From positions 24,812 through 88,811 of the forward strand of contig QANT01000231.1 in the NCBI GenBank assembly GCA_003254885.1: a stretch of DNA of 64,000 nt. The letters are read 5' to 3'. The notes beneath the pieces were generated by a model, which ran no database searches, was not told the origin of the DNA, and was given only the letters and a program-made list of their open reading frames with translations. Below, piece after piece: positions 1-11,202 of this stretch (the first letter of the stretch is position 1; each line of letters begins with the position of its first letter). The DNA is from Purshia tridentata. Taxonomy: Eukaryota > Streptophyta > Magnoliopsida > Rosales > Rosaceae. The position numbers and the translations under genes were made by a program.

Positions 1-549
1 GACAACAAAAATGGAAGAAAATGACCAAATCCACAGTTTGGACCAAAAGTGATAGTACAGTGAAAATACAAAGGTGAAAAGTACAAAGTACAAACAGAAG
101 AACTACAGGGAGGAAAGTTCAACTTGGGCAAACTCCAGAGACAAAAATGTCTTTTGGCAGAAAAAGATAAAAATAATTTTTACCAAAAAATAATAATATT
201 ATACTTATTATATTTTTATATTATTTTAAATGATAATTTATATAATATTCATACATTAAATATTAAAAAAATACAAATAAAAATCTTAAAAATAAAAAAA
301 TGTCCTACTAATATAATAATAAAATAGTATAATAACTATGATATAAAAATAAAATAAGAATAATATTATTGGCCAAAAAAATTAAAAAGGATTGTCACGA
401 ATTTTAATGTCACGTAATTTGCATGTGACATTTCCGTCCCTCTTTAACTCCTCCGAAGTTCCAATTCAGCGAGAAAGCCAATAAGAGGAACAAATCAAGG
501 AAAAGGACCTCTATTTTCTCCCGCACAGCAAGCTTCCAAATTGCCGGCC
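1..549. other. AT-rich upstream region of the kinase gene
   Basis: No gene is visible. Positions about 130-380 are very AT-rich with runs of A and T. From about 420 the composition becomes mixed, and a CT-rich stretch follows at about 575-645, as is common in plant 5' untranslated regions. This probably includes the promoter and leader of the kinase gene, but no single element can be named with confidence. Confidence 0.4.
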
Positions 550-732
550 ATGGACGGTCGTGATTCCTTATATTCCTCTATTATTCGTGATATTTCTTGC
601 TTCTTCTCTTCTTCTTCTCTCTTGCTCTCTGCTCTGCTATGCTGCAACCCATTACTCAATCCTCAGCTCAAAGAAAACCAAGACTGGTCTAGACCCAAAA
701 CGCAATGGGGTGCGTTCAGGCCAAGCCTTTGA
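550..732 (+). other. Upstream ORF overlapping the kinase start codon
   Basis: A 60-codon ATG-initiated ORF runs from 550 to a TGA at 730-732, in a different frame from the kinase. It overlaps the kinase ATG at 705 by 28 bases. Its predicted peptide has a serine/leucine-rich hydrophobic stretch and resembles no family I know. If the transcript starts upstream of 550, ribosomes would meet this ATG first, and it could lower kinase translation. The transcription start is unknown, so this is inference. Confidence 0.4.
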
Positions 733-2395
733 CGAGTTCTACACCTGGGGGCCTAGATAAGCTGAAACTGGAAAATGGGTATGTGGGAAATGGTTGGTTT
801 GATGCTTACAGAAGATCAACAGGCCAGTCACAGAAGGAGTCTTTCAGGCCTTATAGGCAGGAGCCCAGAATCTCAAATGTTGAGCCTAGTAGTAGAAATG
901 GTAATGCAGGAGAAGAATGGGTGTTGTTAACTGTTAGCGAGGGAGAAAAAGATAGCGAGCATATTTCTCATAGAATTTCAGTTGACGAGGAGGAGGTGGT
1001 GGATGGTTGGCCTAAATGGCTCACTGATAACATTTCAAGAGATGTTTTGGCTGGCTTGGTTCCCAGGAGTGCTGATTCTTATGATAAGCTGGATAAGGTT
1101 TGCTCTTTCTATTCTCAGTTTTAAACTTTTATGGGTTTGAATTATTGCATATGATTAAAATTATAATTGTAATGTGATGCTTATCAAAAACAAAAGAAAA
1201 TGATATTTGGTATGTTATATGGATGCTTTCTTATGCCTTCCATAGTGATGGGAATTTATATTGTTCTGATAGTTTGTTGGAATGTTGGGAATCTTGAGTG
1301 GTTTTTTTGATGGAATCAACAAGCTAAGGTTTGGATGTTCTCTTGTTCAATTTGGGGTTACTAATCTTTCTTCCCTTGTCTCCCCATTTTATAGGAAATT
1401 ATAGAGGAGGGGAATCCATTGATTTGATTCTGAAAAATTGAAAACTCAGACCAACAAAGCAATACGGTTCCTTTCTAGGCTAATTTCAATTTGGAGTCGA
1501 CTATTATACTTGTTTTTTCGGTTCCCAAGTAACTGAAAATTCAAGATATAAAATCCTAATTTTTCTGTTGTTTTCCAGATATTCTTGGTAATCAACAAAG
1601 CACAAGTTTTTTAGTTGGCTAGATCGTTATTGAGAGGAGACTGGTATATGAACTTATTTTTTTTAATCATTAAATGTGTGGTGTTGTAGGTGGGCGAAGG
1701 AACCTACAGCAATGTGTATAAGGCTCGAGACAGGGATACTGGAAAAATTGTTGCCTTAAAGAAGGTCCGATTTGATACATCAGAACCTGAGAGTGTTAAA
1801 TTTATGGCACGAGAGATTACATTATTGCGGATATTGGACCACCCCAATGTGGTTAAGCTTGTAGGATTGGCTACATCAAGAATGCAATACAGCCTTTATC
1901 TTGTTTTTGATTTCATGCAGTCAGATTTGGCAAGAATTATTTCAAGCCCTGAAGGGCTTACTGAACCACAGGTTTGACTTTCTCCTAATTTTATTGATTC
2001 TTAATGTGAATTCTTAAATTCATTGTTGACTCTCAATTTCTGATCTGAAATTTTGATACAGGTCAAGTGCTATATGCATCAACTTCTTTCAGGTCTGCAG
2101 CACTGCCATGATAGGGGAATCTTACATCGAGACATCAAAGGATCAAACCTATTGATAGATAAAAATGGAATGCTGAAAATTGCAGATTTTGGGCTTGCAA
2201 GTTATTATACTCTAAACCCTAAGCGTCCACTCACAAACCGAGTTGTGACACTTTGGTACAGAGCTCCCGAGCTACTTTTAGGTGCTACAGACTATGGAGT
2301 TGGCATTGATCTTTGGAGTGCTGGATGTGTCTTGGCTGAAATGTTTACAGGGAGACCACTTATGCCTGGTAGAACAGAGGTAACACAATACGGGA

Positions 2396-2427
<32 letters not shown>

Positions 2428-5400
2428 ATTGTATTTATGATCTTACTTCCATTTGCTACTATCTCAAACACATTTTAATTGCTTTCAGGTTGAGCAACTT
2501 CATAGGATTTTCAAGCTTTGTGGCACACCATCAGAAGAATACTGGAAAAAACTGAAGCTGCCTACAACTTTTAGACCTCCGCGTTCATTCAAACCCAGTC
2601 TCCAAGAAGCTTTCAGGGATTTCCCTTCATCTTCTTTGGGTTTGTTGAGCACTCTTCTTGCTTTAGATCCTGCTTATCGTGGCTCTGCGTCTTCAGCTCT
2701 CAAAAATGAAGTATGTACAAATTGGAAGGTGTACTCTTTCAATGAATTTTTATTCCAACCATATATTTTGCTAGTAACTTTAGTTCATTGTGATTGCAAC
2801 CAATGTTTTTGCATATTCTTAGTCTTTAATAATGATTAAGATTATTTATAAATTACTGCTGTTTCTGCAAATTATTCAGAATAACATTTATGTTTCTCTT
2901 CTGTTTCTTGCTTTATTGTTCTTTGGATTAATTGCAGATATCACCCATAACCTATACCCTGTTTTACATTTGCCCTTCAGAGTAAAATATTTGAACCCCC
3001 CAAACTCAATTCGGTTAACAATTTACTCCAATCCCGTTATAAATTGATTTCTTAATGGGGAGTAATTAATTTTTAATGTTTTTAAGGTAAAGTGTTTAAT
3101 GGAATTGAGTTTGAGGGGTATGTGTCAAAAAAATTTAGTTTGAGGGCAAAGTCTCAAACAAGACATAGTTTGGGGGTAGTATCTGTAATTAGCCCTTGTT
3201 CTTAGTGTGTGTGTATATATGTATATAGATATGTAGATATATTTTTGGCTGTGTTTGAAGACTCACAAACAAATAATAGTTAATCCACTATGTTCAGCAT
3301 TGCAAGTTTAGCATATCTCATGCTGAATTCTAACGTACTAATGCTCATAAAATTTTACATCATCAATAGAAAAGGTTGCACTCCATCTAAAAACTACATT
3401 ATTTGAAAAGCATCTATTTCAATTTAGTTGTTTATTATGTTTATTTTTTTTATCGTTTTACAACTTATCACTTAACACATGTCCTAGGAACTATCTTCTG
3501 ACACCATGCATTTGATATGGATATTGTTTGTGATTACGTTTTATGTGTAGTGTTTTTTGTCCCTTCTGTAAACTGAATTTTAAAACCAAATTGGAGATGT
3601 GGCATATCAGTTTCCTATGTGACTATGTCCCATACCTATTTCAGCTATGCTAGGTCTAGACATTCTACTCTCTGAGCTAGATCATAATGTAGAGTGCTTT
3701 CTCTTGCCAATGGTTTGAAATTTTTAACTGCTCCCTCTTCTTACTCTCACCCTTTCAAACGGTTTGTTTCTCTTCTACTTGCTCCTTGTGTGTTTTTAAC
3801 ATTAGGGAACAACTCAGGTTCTTGATTTTGTGATTCATTGCTTGATGGTAATTATTATCTTTCCTGATTTGTGGGCATGCATGCCAAATAGTATGTTATA
3901 GTCTGTACTGTTGTTGAATTTGCATTGCTAGTGTATTCTTGACTTGTGAGTTTATTTTTGAATATTATACTAAAAAGTCATCTGTTCTGACAGTTCTTTT
4001 TCAGAAGCCCCTTGGCATGTGACCTTTCCGGTTTACCTGTAATCTACAATGAGGATGATGAATTGAAACTAGCCAATGAGCAGAGAAAGTAAGTTAATGC
4101 TTCTCCTTTCTTCAGATAATGAATGTATCTAACAGCATGACATTAGAATCCTGTTACTTCGTTCATTTTCACTAACCTTTTCTGCAACTTTGAAGTCAAC
4201 CTTGGTTTTCTTCCTGTTAGCTCACCAATTGTGGCCTTGTAATGATTATGAAATGTGGATTCTGTTTTTCTGTAGACTTAAAGAAGTGCAGAAACCTATT
4301 CATGTGCACATGTATAAAGATCATACTGAATAGATCATTCAACTGTATGTTAGTGAGTGATTTTGGGAATAACAGGCATAAGAGGACACATGATCCTGGT
4401 GCCCTAAACCCATGAACACACACACACACACAAACATGCTCTAGGAAGTAATTTAAAATAAGTAGTTAATCCTGGACTATTCGCTCCATAGTAAAAATAC
4501 CAAACCCTAAACAACCAAGATTAAAAGTGTTCAAATCTTATCTATAGAAAGAGATCTAATGCCATAAGATTAACTATTTGTTTTATCTATTTCCTAAAGC
4601 CTATTCTATGTGTGTCATGTGTTTGTGCGTAGAAATATTTTCTAATTATGTAAAATCATTTTTCTGTAATAACATCATTTGTCTAAACTATTATGTTAGT
4701 TATTAATTATGGAAATGGTGTATGATTTGTGCTGTAGAAGGAGAGATATATAGAGTGATCATGTAGAATTAGAGGGAGGCTGGAGGGGTAATATCATAGT
4801 TTCATAATTTGATAATTATTTTTGTGTACATCCATTGCTTAAGTAGCATGAAATATGATCCTCACATGATTAGCATGTGTAATTCCCATATGTTAATGGT
4901 CGAATCTAACAAAGGAGCTATTTAGCACAATCTAAGAGTTTGAGGGGGTATTACAACTGACCCCAATGTTGTAAGGGAAGATTATGATATTAACCTGTAG
5001 GCACCCCCAACCGTGCAACCAATAACCATTAAGCTAACAAAGTGAAATAAATGAGTAATTAATTTGATATTTAGATATATTACAGACTGGAATCAGGTAG
5101 TACCTTGTAAAAATTTAGACTTCACTTTGTAGTGGCTGGTACTTATTAAAAAAAAAAAATTTCTATACCAATATATATTACATTTGTATACTTGGGAAAT
5201 GATTGTCTATGCAAGGATTTAAGATGTAGTTTATTGCTTGAGGAATGAGATTATTTTTCTCATTGTTCAGGTCTAGAAATTCTAAAGTGAAACGGTCCCG
5301 AACACAGCGTGAGCACCGGAGACAAAATCTGTTTGTTGAAAAATCTAAAGAAATTTCTGCATCTTCCAAACAGGTAAATCTAAACCCTTACTTTCAGCCT

Positions 5401-6280
5401 TTCAGGTTCCCCTCATCCCTTCTCCGTTCTCCCATTATGTTAAAGTCTTTTCTCAAGGTGAATCAACTATTTCATAATTAAGTGTCCATTTGGATGGAAG
5501 GATTTAGATTTGAGTTTATAGTGTAAATTTCGTAATCGGACTTTTGAAATATGAATTTTTTATGTTTATAAAATTGACATATAAATTTGGTTATTTAAGA
5601 AAGACAGGTATTTCAAATACTCAAGAAAAAAATGTTATTTCAATCCCTCTTTCTTTTGAATAATTAAATTTATAAATGGATTTTTTTTTTCCATGAGAAA
5701 TTAATATTTCTAAAGTCCAATTAAGGAGTTTGCACTAAAAACACAAAGACAAATCCCTCATTTTAAATTCTTCCACCCAATGGAACCTAACGTTAGGCAC
5801 ACCTTATTTTGAAACATCAAGATGACCTTTATGTCCAATGGAAAAGCAAAACTCGCAAGTTATTCTAGTGCATGTAATTTTTTTGGGTGGGGTATTGAAG
5901 ATTATGTGATTTGTAAATATGTTCAGGAGCTGGAGAAAACGTCTGAGTCAAATGTTGAAAGTGAAGAGCCAGGTAGCACTACCAGCAGTACTTCCTCTGG
6001 TGTAAAACAGGCTGGCCGGAAAGAAAGCCCGATCTTCTCGCTTTCCCCAGTTCAATTTTCTAACCAGAAAATGTACCCAAGAGCCCAAGGCTATCCCAAT
6101 GTTTTTAAGAACATCAGGAATCTGCCTCCGGTACCCAAGTCAAAAACGCGCACCACCAATTATAACAAGGACAGCAACATGTACAGATCAAATCAGATCA
6201 TTCACAAGTCTTCATCCACTAGAGAATTCAGAATATCAAATCAGAGGGAGCAATTAGAACTTTATGCTATTGATAATTAA
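705..6280 (+). CDS. CDK-like Ser/Thr protein kinase (At1g54610/IBS1 type)
   Basis: Seven exons join in phase: 705-1097, 1690-1971, 2062-2379, 2489-2710, 3994-4088, 5271-5373, 5927-6280, giving 588 aa. The start MGCVQAKP is a typical N-myristoylation and palmitoylation signal, so membrane attachment is likely. The kinase core begins at about residue 132 with the glycine loop GEGTYSNVYKA. The catalytic lysine lies in VALKKVRF, PESVKFMARE replaces the cyclin-binding PSTAIRE helix, HRDIKGSN is at about 247-254, and DFG at 267-269, followed by TLWYRAPE and DLWSAGCV. The basic, serine-rich C-terminal tail has no named domain. Length and layout match the plant CDK-like family of about 570-700 aa. 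Substrate and cyclin partner cannot be read from sequence. Introns 4 and 6 carry small transposons. The exon 1 start is chosen for its conserved MGC and the good context CAATGG. Confidence 0.93.
2395..2428. repeat. (TG)n(AG)n microsatellite in kinase intron 3
   Basis: A run of GT dinucleotides passes directly into a run of GA dinucleotides, 15-50 bases after the exon 3 donor. It is a compound microsatellite and likely length-variable. Confidence 0.85.
2925..3195. mobile_element. Foldback MITE in kinase intron 4
   Basis: The left end (GGATTAATTGCAGATATCAC) and the reverse complement of the right end (GGGCTAATTACAGATACTAC) align, and the similarity continues inward for about 100 bases on each arm (both hold CCCC-AAACTCAATTC-like segments). 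This makes a nearly complete inverted repeat of about 270 bp with no coding capacity, typical of Mutator-like or unclassified foldback MITEs. No clear target duplication was identified, so the ends are approximate. Confidence 0.65.
5482..5787. mobile_element. Tourist-like (PIF/Harbinger) MITE in kinase intron 6
   Basis: A 306-bp element lies between TAA trinucleotides at 5479-5481 and 5788-5790. Its left end GTGTCCATTTGGATGGAAGG and the reverse complement of its right end GGTTCCATTGGGTGGAAGAA share about 20 of 25 positions. A TAA target duplication with a G-starting inverted repeat fits PIF/Harbinger-derived MITEs. It is AT-rich and noncoding, and ends about 140 bases before the last exon. 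Confidence 0.65.
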
Positions 6281-6789
6281 GCCACATGGGATGACCAAGT
6301 AGAACCGAAACATATTTGGTGTTGTTATCGTTTGCTTCACCTTTAGGTTTCTGTTCTGTTCTTTTTCCCTCCGTTGAGTATTGACCAACATGAATAATCA
6401 TAAGTTGGGTATCATGTATAATGCAATGGTTTATAACTATTTGTATAATATGCCCCTGCACATGAACCACTCTGTGTTTGATATGTTGGTGTTTAGTGAG
6501 GCAGCTATGAAAAACAGAGCTTACATTTCTTTGGGGGGCTTGGTTTAATTGTGATTATTGCAATGATCCCAAGTCTAGGCACTTTGATCCACATTTTTAT
6601 CTCTATTTTCAACTTTTCACAATTATTCAAAGTATGAGAATATTTGTACCATCACAACAACTATCTTGTGTATTATTTCTTTGATTGTTCACAATTGTCT
6701 TTAGATTGTACTAGGAATTGTTTCAGGGACTGCAAAGAATTATGTCAGGATTGAATATGAATATCTCTATGTTTCATGTTGTTAGAAAT

Positions 6790-7080
6790 CTCATCCTTAT
6801 TGTCTATTAGAAGCTTTGTATCCATTACAATTCATGGTTTTGTTGCTATTCTGAATATATTTGGTATCAGAGCTAGTAAGCTAAGCTGAACTTGTAAAGA
6901 AGTGTCAGAACACATAGGGGGCTAAATCTGTAGGGTTGGAGCTAACAGTTCACAAAGATATGGAGGCCCAGCTCTAGGATTTACGGGACTCCATCGCTTC
7001 TGCAGCTCACAAACAGGTAGATTTCCACAAAGACATGAGAACAAAATCTAATTGATCAAGAACTTCTGAAGAATATAATG
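6790..7080 (+). mobile_element. LTR-retrotransposon relic with primer-binding site
   Basis: TTGGTATCAGAGC at about 6860-6872 matches the initiator-methionine tRNA primer-binding site of plant LTR retrotransposons. About 85 bases downstream an ATGGAGGCCCAGCTC start is followed by a stop and then gag-like reading, as expected for a decayed internal start. The LTR upstream cannot be bounded and no partner LTR is seen. It is a fragment at best. Confidence 0.4.
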
Positions 7081-7387
7081 GCGAAAAAACGACAATTAAG
7101 AATATATATGCACCCATCAAATCAGTATCCATATACTTTTAACAAATTATATTCTATTCTTACCCTATATTTTTTTTATATTAGTCCGCTCTTATTTGTC
7201 TTTGAACTTTAAAATCCAATTATAATCTTTAAATAAACTTACAAAAAACAAAATAATTATGAAGACAGCCAACAGCCCTCCTCCTCGCTGCCAGTGGCGG
7301 GTGTCGGCCCACTGCTGGTCGGGGACTCCTGTCCCCTCATCATGTCGATGACCTCGCTCTCTTCCCCCTCTCCTGCAAATTAAACCT

Positions 7388-7429
<42 letters not shown>

Positions 7430-7430
7430 A
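7388..7430. repeat. CT microsatellite
   Basis: Almost pure CT/TC dinucleotides with one interruption (CTTTCT). Length polymorphism is likely. Confidence 0.85.
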
Positions 7431-7841
7431 CATGGTACCCTCCTTAATAAGCTAGTGCCGGGGACCTGGCTTGCCTCTAGATCGATGGCTACTAAATGTA
7501 CTCAAGGTTGGAGGGGAATGAAAATAGAAGTGATTAAAGTAATTAACTCAACTATTATTTATCACCAAAACATAATTACAATTCAAATGGCCTTAGCCCT
7601 AACAATAGATGCATGCATATATGTAATTTCCATGCAAAGTAGGACATATATACACATGCAATTAATCCATCATCACGACACTCTCTAATCTCTATGTGCG
7701 TTTCTCAACTTCTCATCTTTGATGGGGAATTTTTCAACCATGACACACGAACTGTATACAATCAAGAGGGCGATCATCAAGTAAACAAGAAGGGTTTGGA
7801 TTATGGGATACAAGAACTCTATTTTATATGTGAATTTAGAC

Positions 7842-8105
7842 TCATACATCGTAACGAACATCAGTGAACCTGTTCTTGATCCACTTGAAGCTGTTTCTTA
7901 GGCTGGTTTTGACTTTACCTTCCATTGTAAATACGTTGTATGAGGCAATTCTCTTCTTCCTCTGAATTTCCGGATCACCTGATGTTGCAAACCCGTTTCC
8001 CTTCTGGGTCGGCCCGTTGAAGTTGTACGAATTCGAGTCCTCCCGGAACCCGAACTCGCCGGAGTAAGCTGAGGTGTACCCCGGGAATGACTTGCTCTTC
8101 TCCAT
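7842..8105 (-). CDS. DUF3511 family protein
   Basis: A single-exon protein of 87 aa. The first in-frame ATG is at 8105 (protein begins MEKSKSFPGY); the upstream in-frame codon at 8111 is TTG. The C-terminal half carries the DUF3511 signature: a basic KKRIASYNVFTMEGKVK segment, then a conserved tryptophan in SFKWIKNRF and the closing DVRYDV. The N-terminal half is Ser/Gly/Tyr-rich and likely disordered. No signal peptide or membrane segment is seen. DUF3511 proteins are small, plant-specific and of unknown function. A TATA-like motif lies about 65 bases upstream. Confidence 0.85.
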   Translation of the reverse strand: MEKSKSFPGYTSAYSGEFGFREDSNSYNFNGPTQKGNGFATSGDPEIQRKKRIASYNVFTMEGKVKTSLRNSFKWIKNRFTDVRYDV

Positions 8106-8167
8106 TATCAAAAGCTAGCTAGCTAGCAAAAAGCCTTGTTAGGAAGCCCCTTTCTCAAGCTTCATGA

Positions 8168-8176
8168 TATTTATAT
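8168..8176 (-). promoter_or_regulatory. Possible TATA box of the DUF3511 gene
   Basis: The minus strand reads ATATAAATA about 65 bases before the start codon. The surroundings are AT-rich, so the match could be by chance. Confidence 0.35.
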
Positions 8177-9487
8177 TATTATAGAAGCAATGAACGGTGG
8201 AGATTGAAGCATGCATGATGATCTAGTGTGGATGCAACCCATGTGTGATGTTGGTAGACTGCTTTTGGTTTGTCACTGTGGGGAAGGGAATCATGAGGGC
8301 CAGTGTAAGTGATGGTGTTGGGTTGTTGGTGGGCCCTAGTTGTAGGATATGCCATGATCGGTGATGGTTCACATGTTGGGATGGACACACATCACAACTA
8401 CTTGGGGGGTCATGGTGGGAGTCGTGTGGGACCCTTTGGTCTATAAGGGTTGAAGTATGAGTATATCACTTTGGTCTAAAATTTTCTCACTCCCATTTTT
8501 CGAACTTGATTAGAAAATTTGGTTGCCGTAGCATTATTCGAAACTGAAGTATGTATACGTTTAGATTAGCGGGTTAGGGTTGACCATTTCTCGATATAAA
8601 CACAATTATAACACAGCACACAAAGCATAAATAATTAATGATCAAATTAGTGTCAAATATAAGTAATACGATTATGACATGACAAACATGTTTAACTAAT
8701 AATGTATAAAGAAAATTATTAATTTTCTCAAATTTTAATATTTATTATATGAGTCTTTATATAATTGTAGAAGCCTTTTTACATGGTTGTGTTAATGTCA
8801 TAATTAAATTAACTTTTGTTTTATAAGTGATGTATAAGAGATCACAAAATATATCTGGTCAATCTGAATGCAATACGATTATAAACGACTTAAGTTAGAG
8901 TTGAATAATTCGACATAATTAATTAAATAGATTATATTAAAATTGATTAATATTATAAGCAAAAATAACAAGACACCCACTAACAAAACTTAGCACTTGT
9001 GATTTACATACATGTGTAGTCAGTTGGATGAGGGTGGCACATAGAAAGTCAGGCTGCCAGCTTAACCTTTATGAAAAGTGATGGGAGTCATCTCCGACTT
9101 TATGCTAATTGATGTTGGTTGCTGCTACCTCGGTGCTGTGTGGGCCTTCCTGTATTATGATTTGTGATGCATGCATTATATTCAACACTCATGCATGCGC
9201 ATATTAATTAATTACCTAATTCTTTAATTTTTATTTGATTAATATATATCCCTTATTATAGTGCACATATGAGTGTATCCTTCTAGACTTTTTGTATGAG
9301 TGTATCCTATCTTCTTAGAGAAAATCTACTGTTGGGAATTAGGACTATCATCTTAGGGTAGGTGTAATGTCCCGTAAATTTTCCATTATTTATTTTGAAA
9401 TTATGTTAATTTTTTAATAATTATTCATCCCTTGATTTATTTTGGTGGATAAAATTTATCCTCTTCTGAAGGAAGGACACACAAGTG
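8177..9487. other. Intergenic region, no gene seen
   Basis: AT-rich sequence with scattered CATGCATG motifs (for example near 9171-9198). The 69-aa ORF at 8179-8388 on the minus strand resembles no family and lies in the presumed promoter. Nothing else is supported. Confidence 0.5.
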
Positions 9488-9499
9488 GTCAAGGTAGGA

Positions 9500-9668
9500 A
9501 AGCAGATTGCATGCCTTGCTTGGTATCTATTTTAGTACCAGGTTTGCAATTTTAGCCATTGAATGAGATTAGAGAGAAAAAAAAAAAATGAGTAGAAATA
9601 AAAGGAAAAGCTAAAATTACAACTTTGATACTAAAACGGGTATCAAAGTATATATACAAACCCTGCTC
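9500..9668. mobile_element. Mutator-like foldback MITE with 12-bp flanking repeat
   Basis: A 169-bp segment whose arms 9518-9557 and 9608-9648 are inverted repeats (left TTTTAGTACCAGGTTTGCAA, right arm inverted TTTTAGTATCAAAGTTGTAA). It is bracketed by the direct repeat GTCAAGGTAGGA at 9488-9499 and 9669-9680. Mutator-type elements make target duplications of about 9 bp; 12 identical bases is slightly longer and may include chance matches. The tips (AGCAG on both sides) fit this boundary. Confidence 0.65.
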
Positions 9669-9906
9669 GTCAAGGTAGGACCATATAGTAGTATAGTGCA
9701 CATTGTGTAGACTTAAATTCGGAAAAAGGAATTATGAATTCTCAAAGTAGGATAAGTATTTTATATTATTTTATATTTTCATAATTTTAAATTTGGGAAG
9801 TTGGATTTTCCATAAAAAGATATGGAAGTAAAAATTTTGTTTTAAGGTATTAGATAAATAGTACTTAATGAGACGAGTACGTAAGAACTTTAGGAGATAT
9901 TTCGGA

Positions 9907-10452
9907 TAGGGGTGGGCATCAACCCGCCCACCACCATTTACCGCCCGAACTGCCACCCATTTAGTCTTCACCCGATCCACCCAATAGTCGACGGCTCGGA
10001 TTTGAGTTTCCTCCTTCACCGCCCATCACCACCCGTTTAACCGATTATGCAATATAGGAAATATGATGGATGTATTTTACAAGAGTCATGAGCTAATAAA
10101 ATTATTATATATTTACATAATTACTTTATTCATCACTTTCCTTACTTATATTCTTTAAGAAATATTCTTTTCATACTTTGGAGAGAAGATAAGTCCTTCT
10201 TTATGGATGAAATGGGGGTCATTAACATTATCCTAAGCATATACATAAATAATTTGCTTCAATTTTGGGAGGTTGGCATGCATATAAACTCACCCTCACC
10301 CTCTTTAATTTTCACTATTTCTAAACGGCTCACCCGCTACTGACTTGCTCCAACCCGCTCCCCGATTAACTTGCAACCGCCCGCCCATTGAGTATGTGGG
10401 TGGTGGCGGGTTGAGCTCCCACTCGACCCACCCCACCCAGCGCCCACCCCTA
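9907..10452. mobile_element. Non-autonomous hAT element with perfect TIR and TSD
   Basis: A 546-bp element starts TAGGGGTGGGC and ends GCCCACCCCTA, a perfect 11-bp inverted repeat. It is flanked on both sides by ATTTCGGA (9899-9906 and 10453-10460), a perfect 8-bp target duplication as made by hAT transposases. Subterminal zones are rich in CCACCC/CCCGCC clusters on the left and GGTGG/CCACCC on the right. There is no coding capacity. Confidence 0.93.
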
Positions 10453-10939
10453 ATTTCGGAATTCATATTTATTTTTGGTAAATTGAAAAAAATTTGGAGA
10501 ATTTTAGAAAAGGAAAATATATATTTTCTTATTCAACACGCTGACCGAGTTGTAGGCCTCGACAATGGGCCGGGCCAGACAAGCTTGGCCCTGAGTTTTC
10601 AGGCTCGGGCCGAGCTCAGGCTTGTAGCATATGAGCCCAATAGGGCTTTAGGGCCGGGCCCGGGCCTCAGTGCACATTTCAGCAGCCCACCCGTCGGCCT
10701 TGGGCCCATAGGCCAAAATTGGGCTGGGCCGGGTATGCCCGATTGGGCTGCCCAAAATGGGCCTTTTTGTTCAACTGTTGCAGGTCAACAGTGGGCCGGG
10801 CCGGGCTTTTTTTTGTTCTAACTTTTAACTTTGTACAATAGATGCCAATTTAATGTTTAAAAATCAAAATTCAGATTGTAGGTATAGAAGGCTCAAATTG
10901 ATAATAAACAAGAGCGGGAAATGCATCACTATAGAATGT

Positions 10940-11017
10940 GTACATCCCAACTAGGTTGGCACCTACACACCTATCTATTATTTGCATTTCCCATGTACAT
11001 CCCAACTAGGTTGGCAC
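10940..11017. repeat. 23-bp direct repeat, two copies
   Basis: A 23-bp unit beginning GTACATCCCAACTAGG occurs at 10940-10962 and 10995-11017. It contains the near-palindrome CCAACTAGGTTGG. It lies 3' of the hAT transposase inside the element; its role is unknown. Confidence 0.8.
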
Positions 11018-11202
11018 ATACACAACCCTCAAAAACATAATATTTTATTGAATTAATGCCAATAATACAATCTACAATTCTGGACAGTCCACAAGGCAGT
11101 CCACAAATTAAAAACTAAGTACTATGAAGTCCTCAACTCCTTATGCAGTTTACAAATTATAAAGTAAGCAAGTTAGAAACTTAAAAAAGATGCAGCCTAG
11201 AC

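Larger units (their letters stand above)
6281..7841. other. Intergenic region between kinase and DUF3511 genes
   Basis: This stretch contains the kinase 3' untranslated region, a probable retrotransposon relic near 6790-7080 and a CT-rich microsatellite at 7388-7430 (listed separately). The short ORFs here are low-complexity translations without family resemblance. Confidence 0.6.

Noticed and set aside
10345-10821. 158-aa plus-strand ORF rich in Gly/Pro
   Set aside because: It spans the end of one hAT element and the GGGCC-rich start of another. The composition comes from transposon termini, not from a gene.
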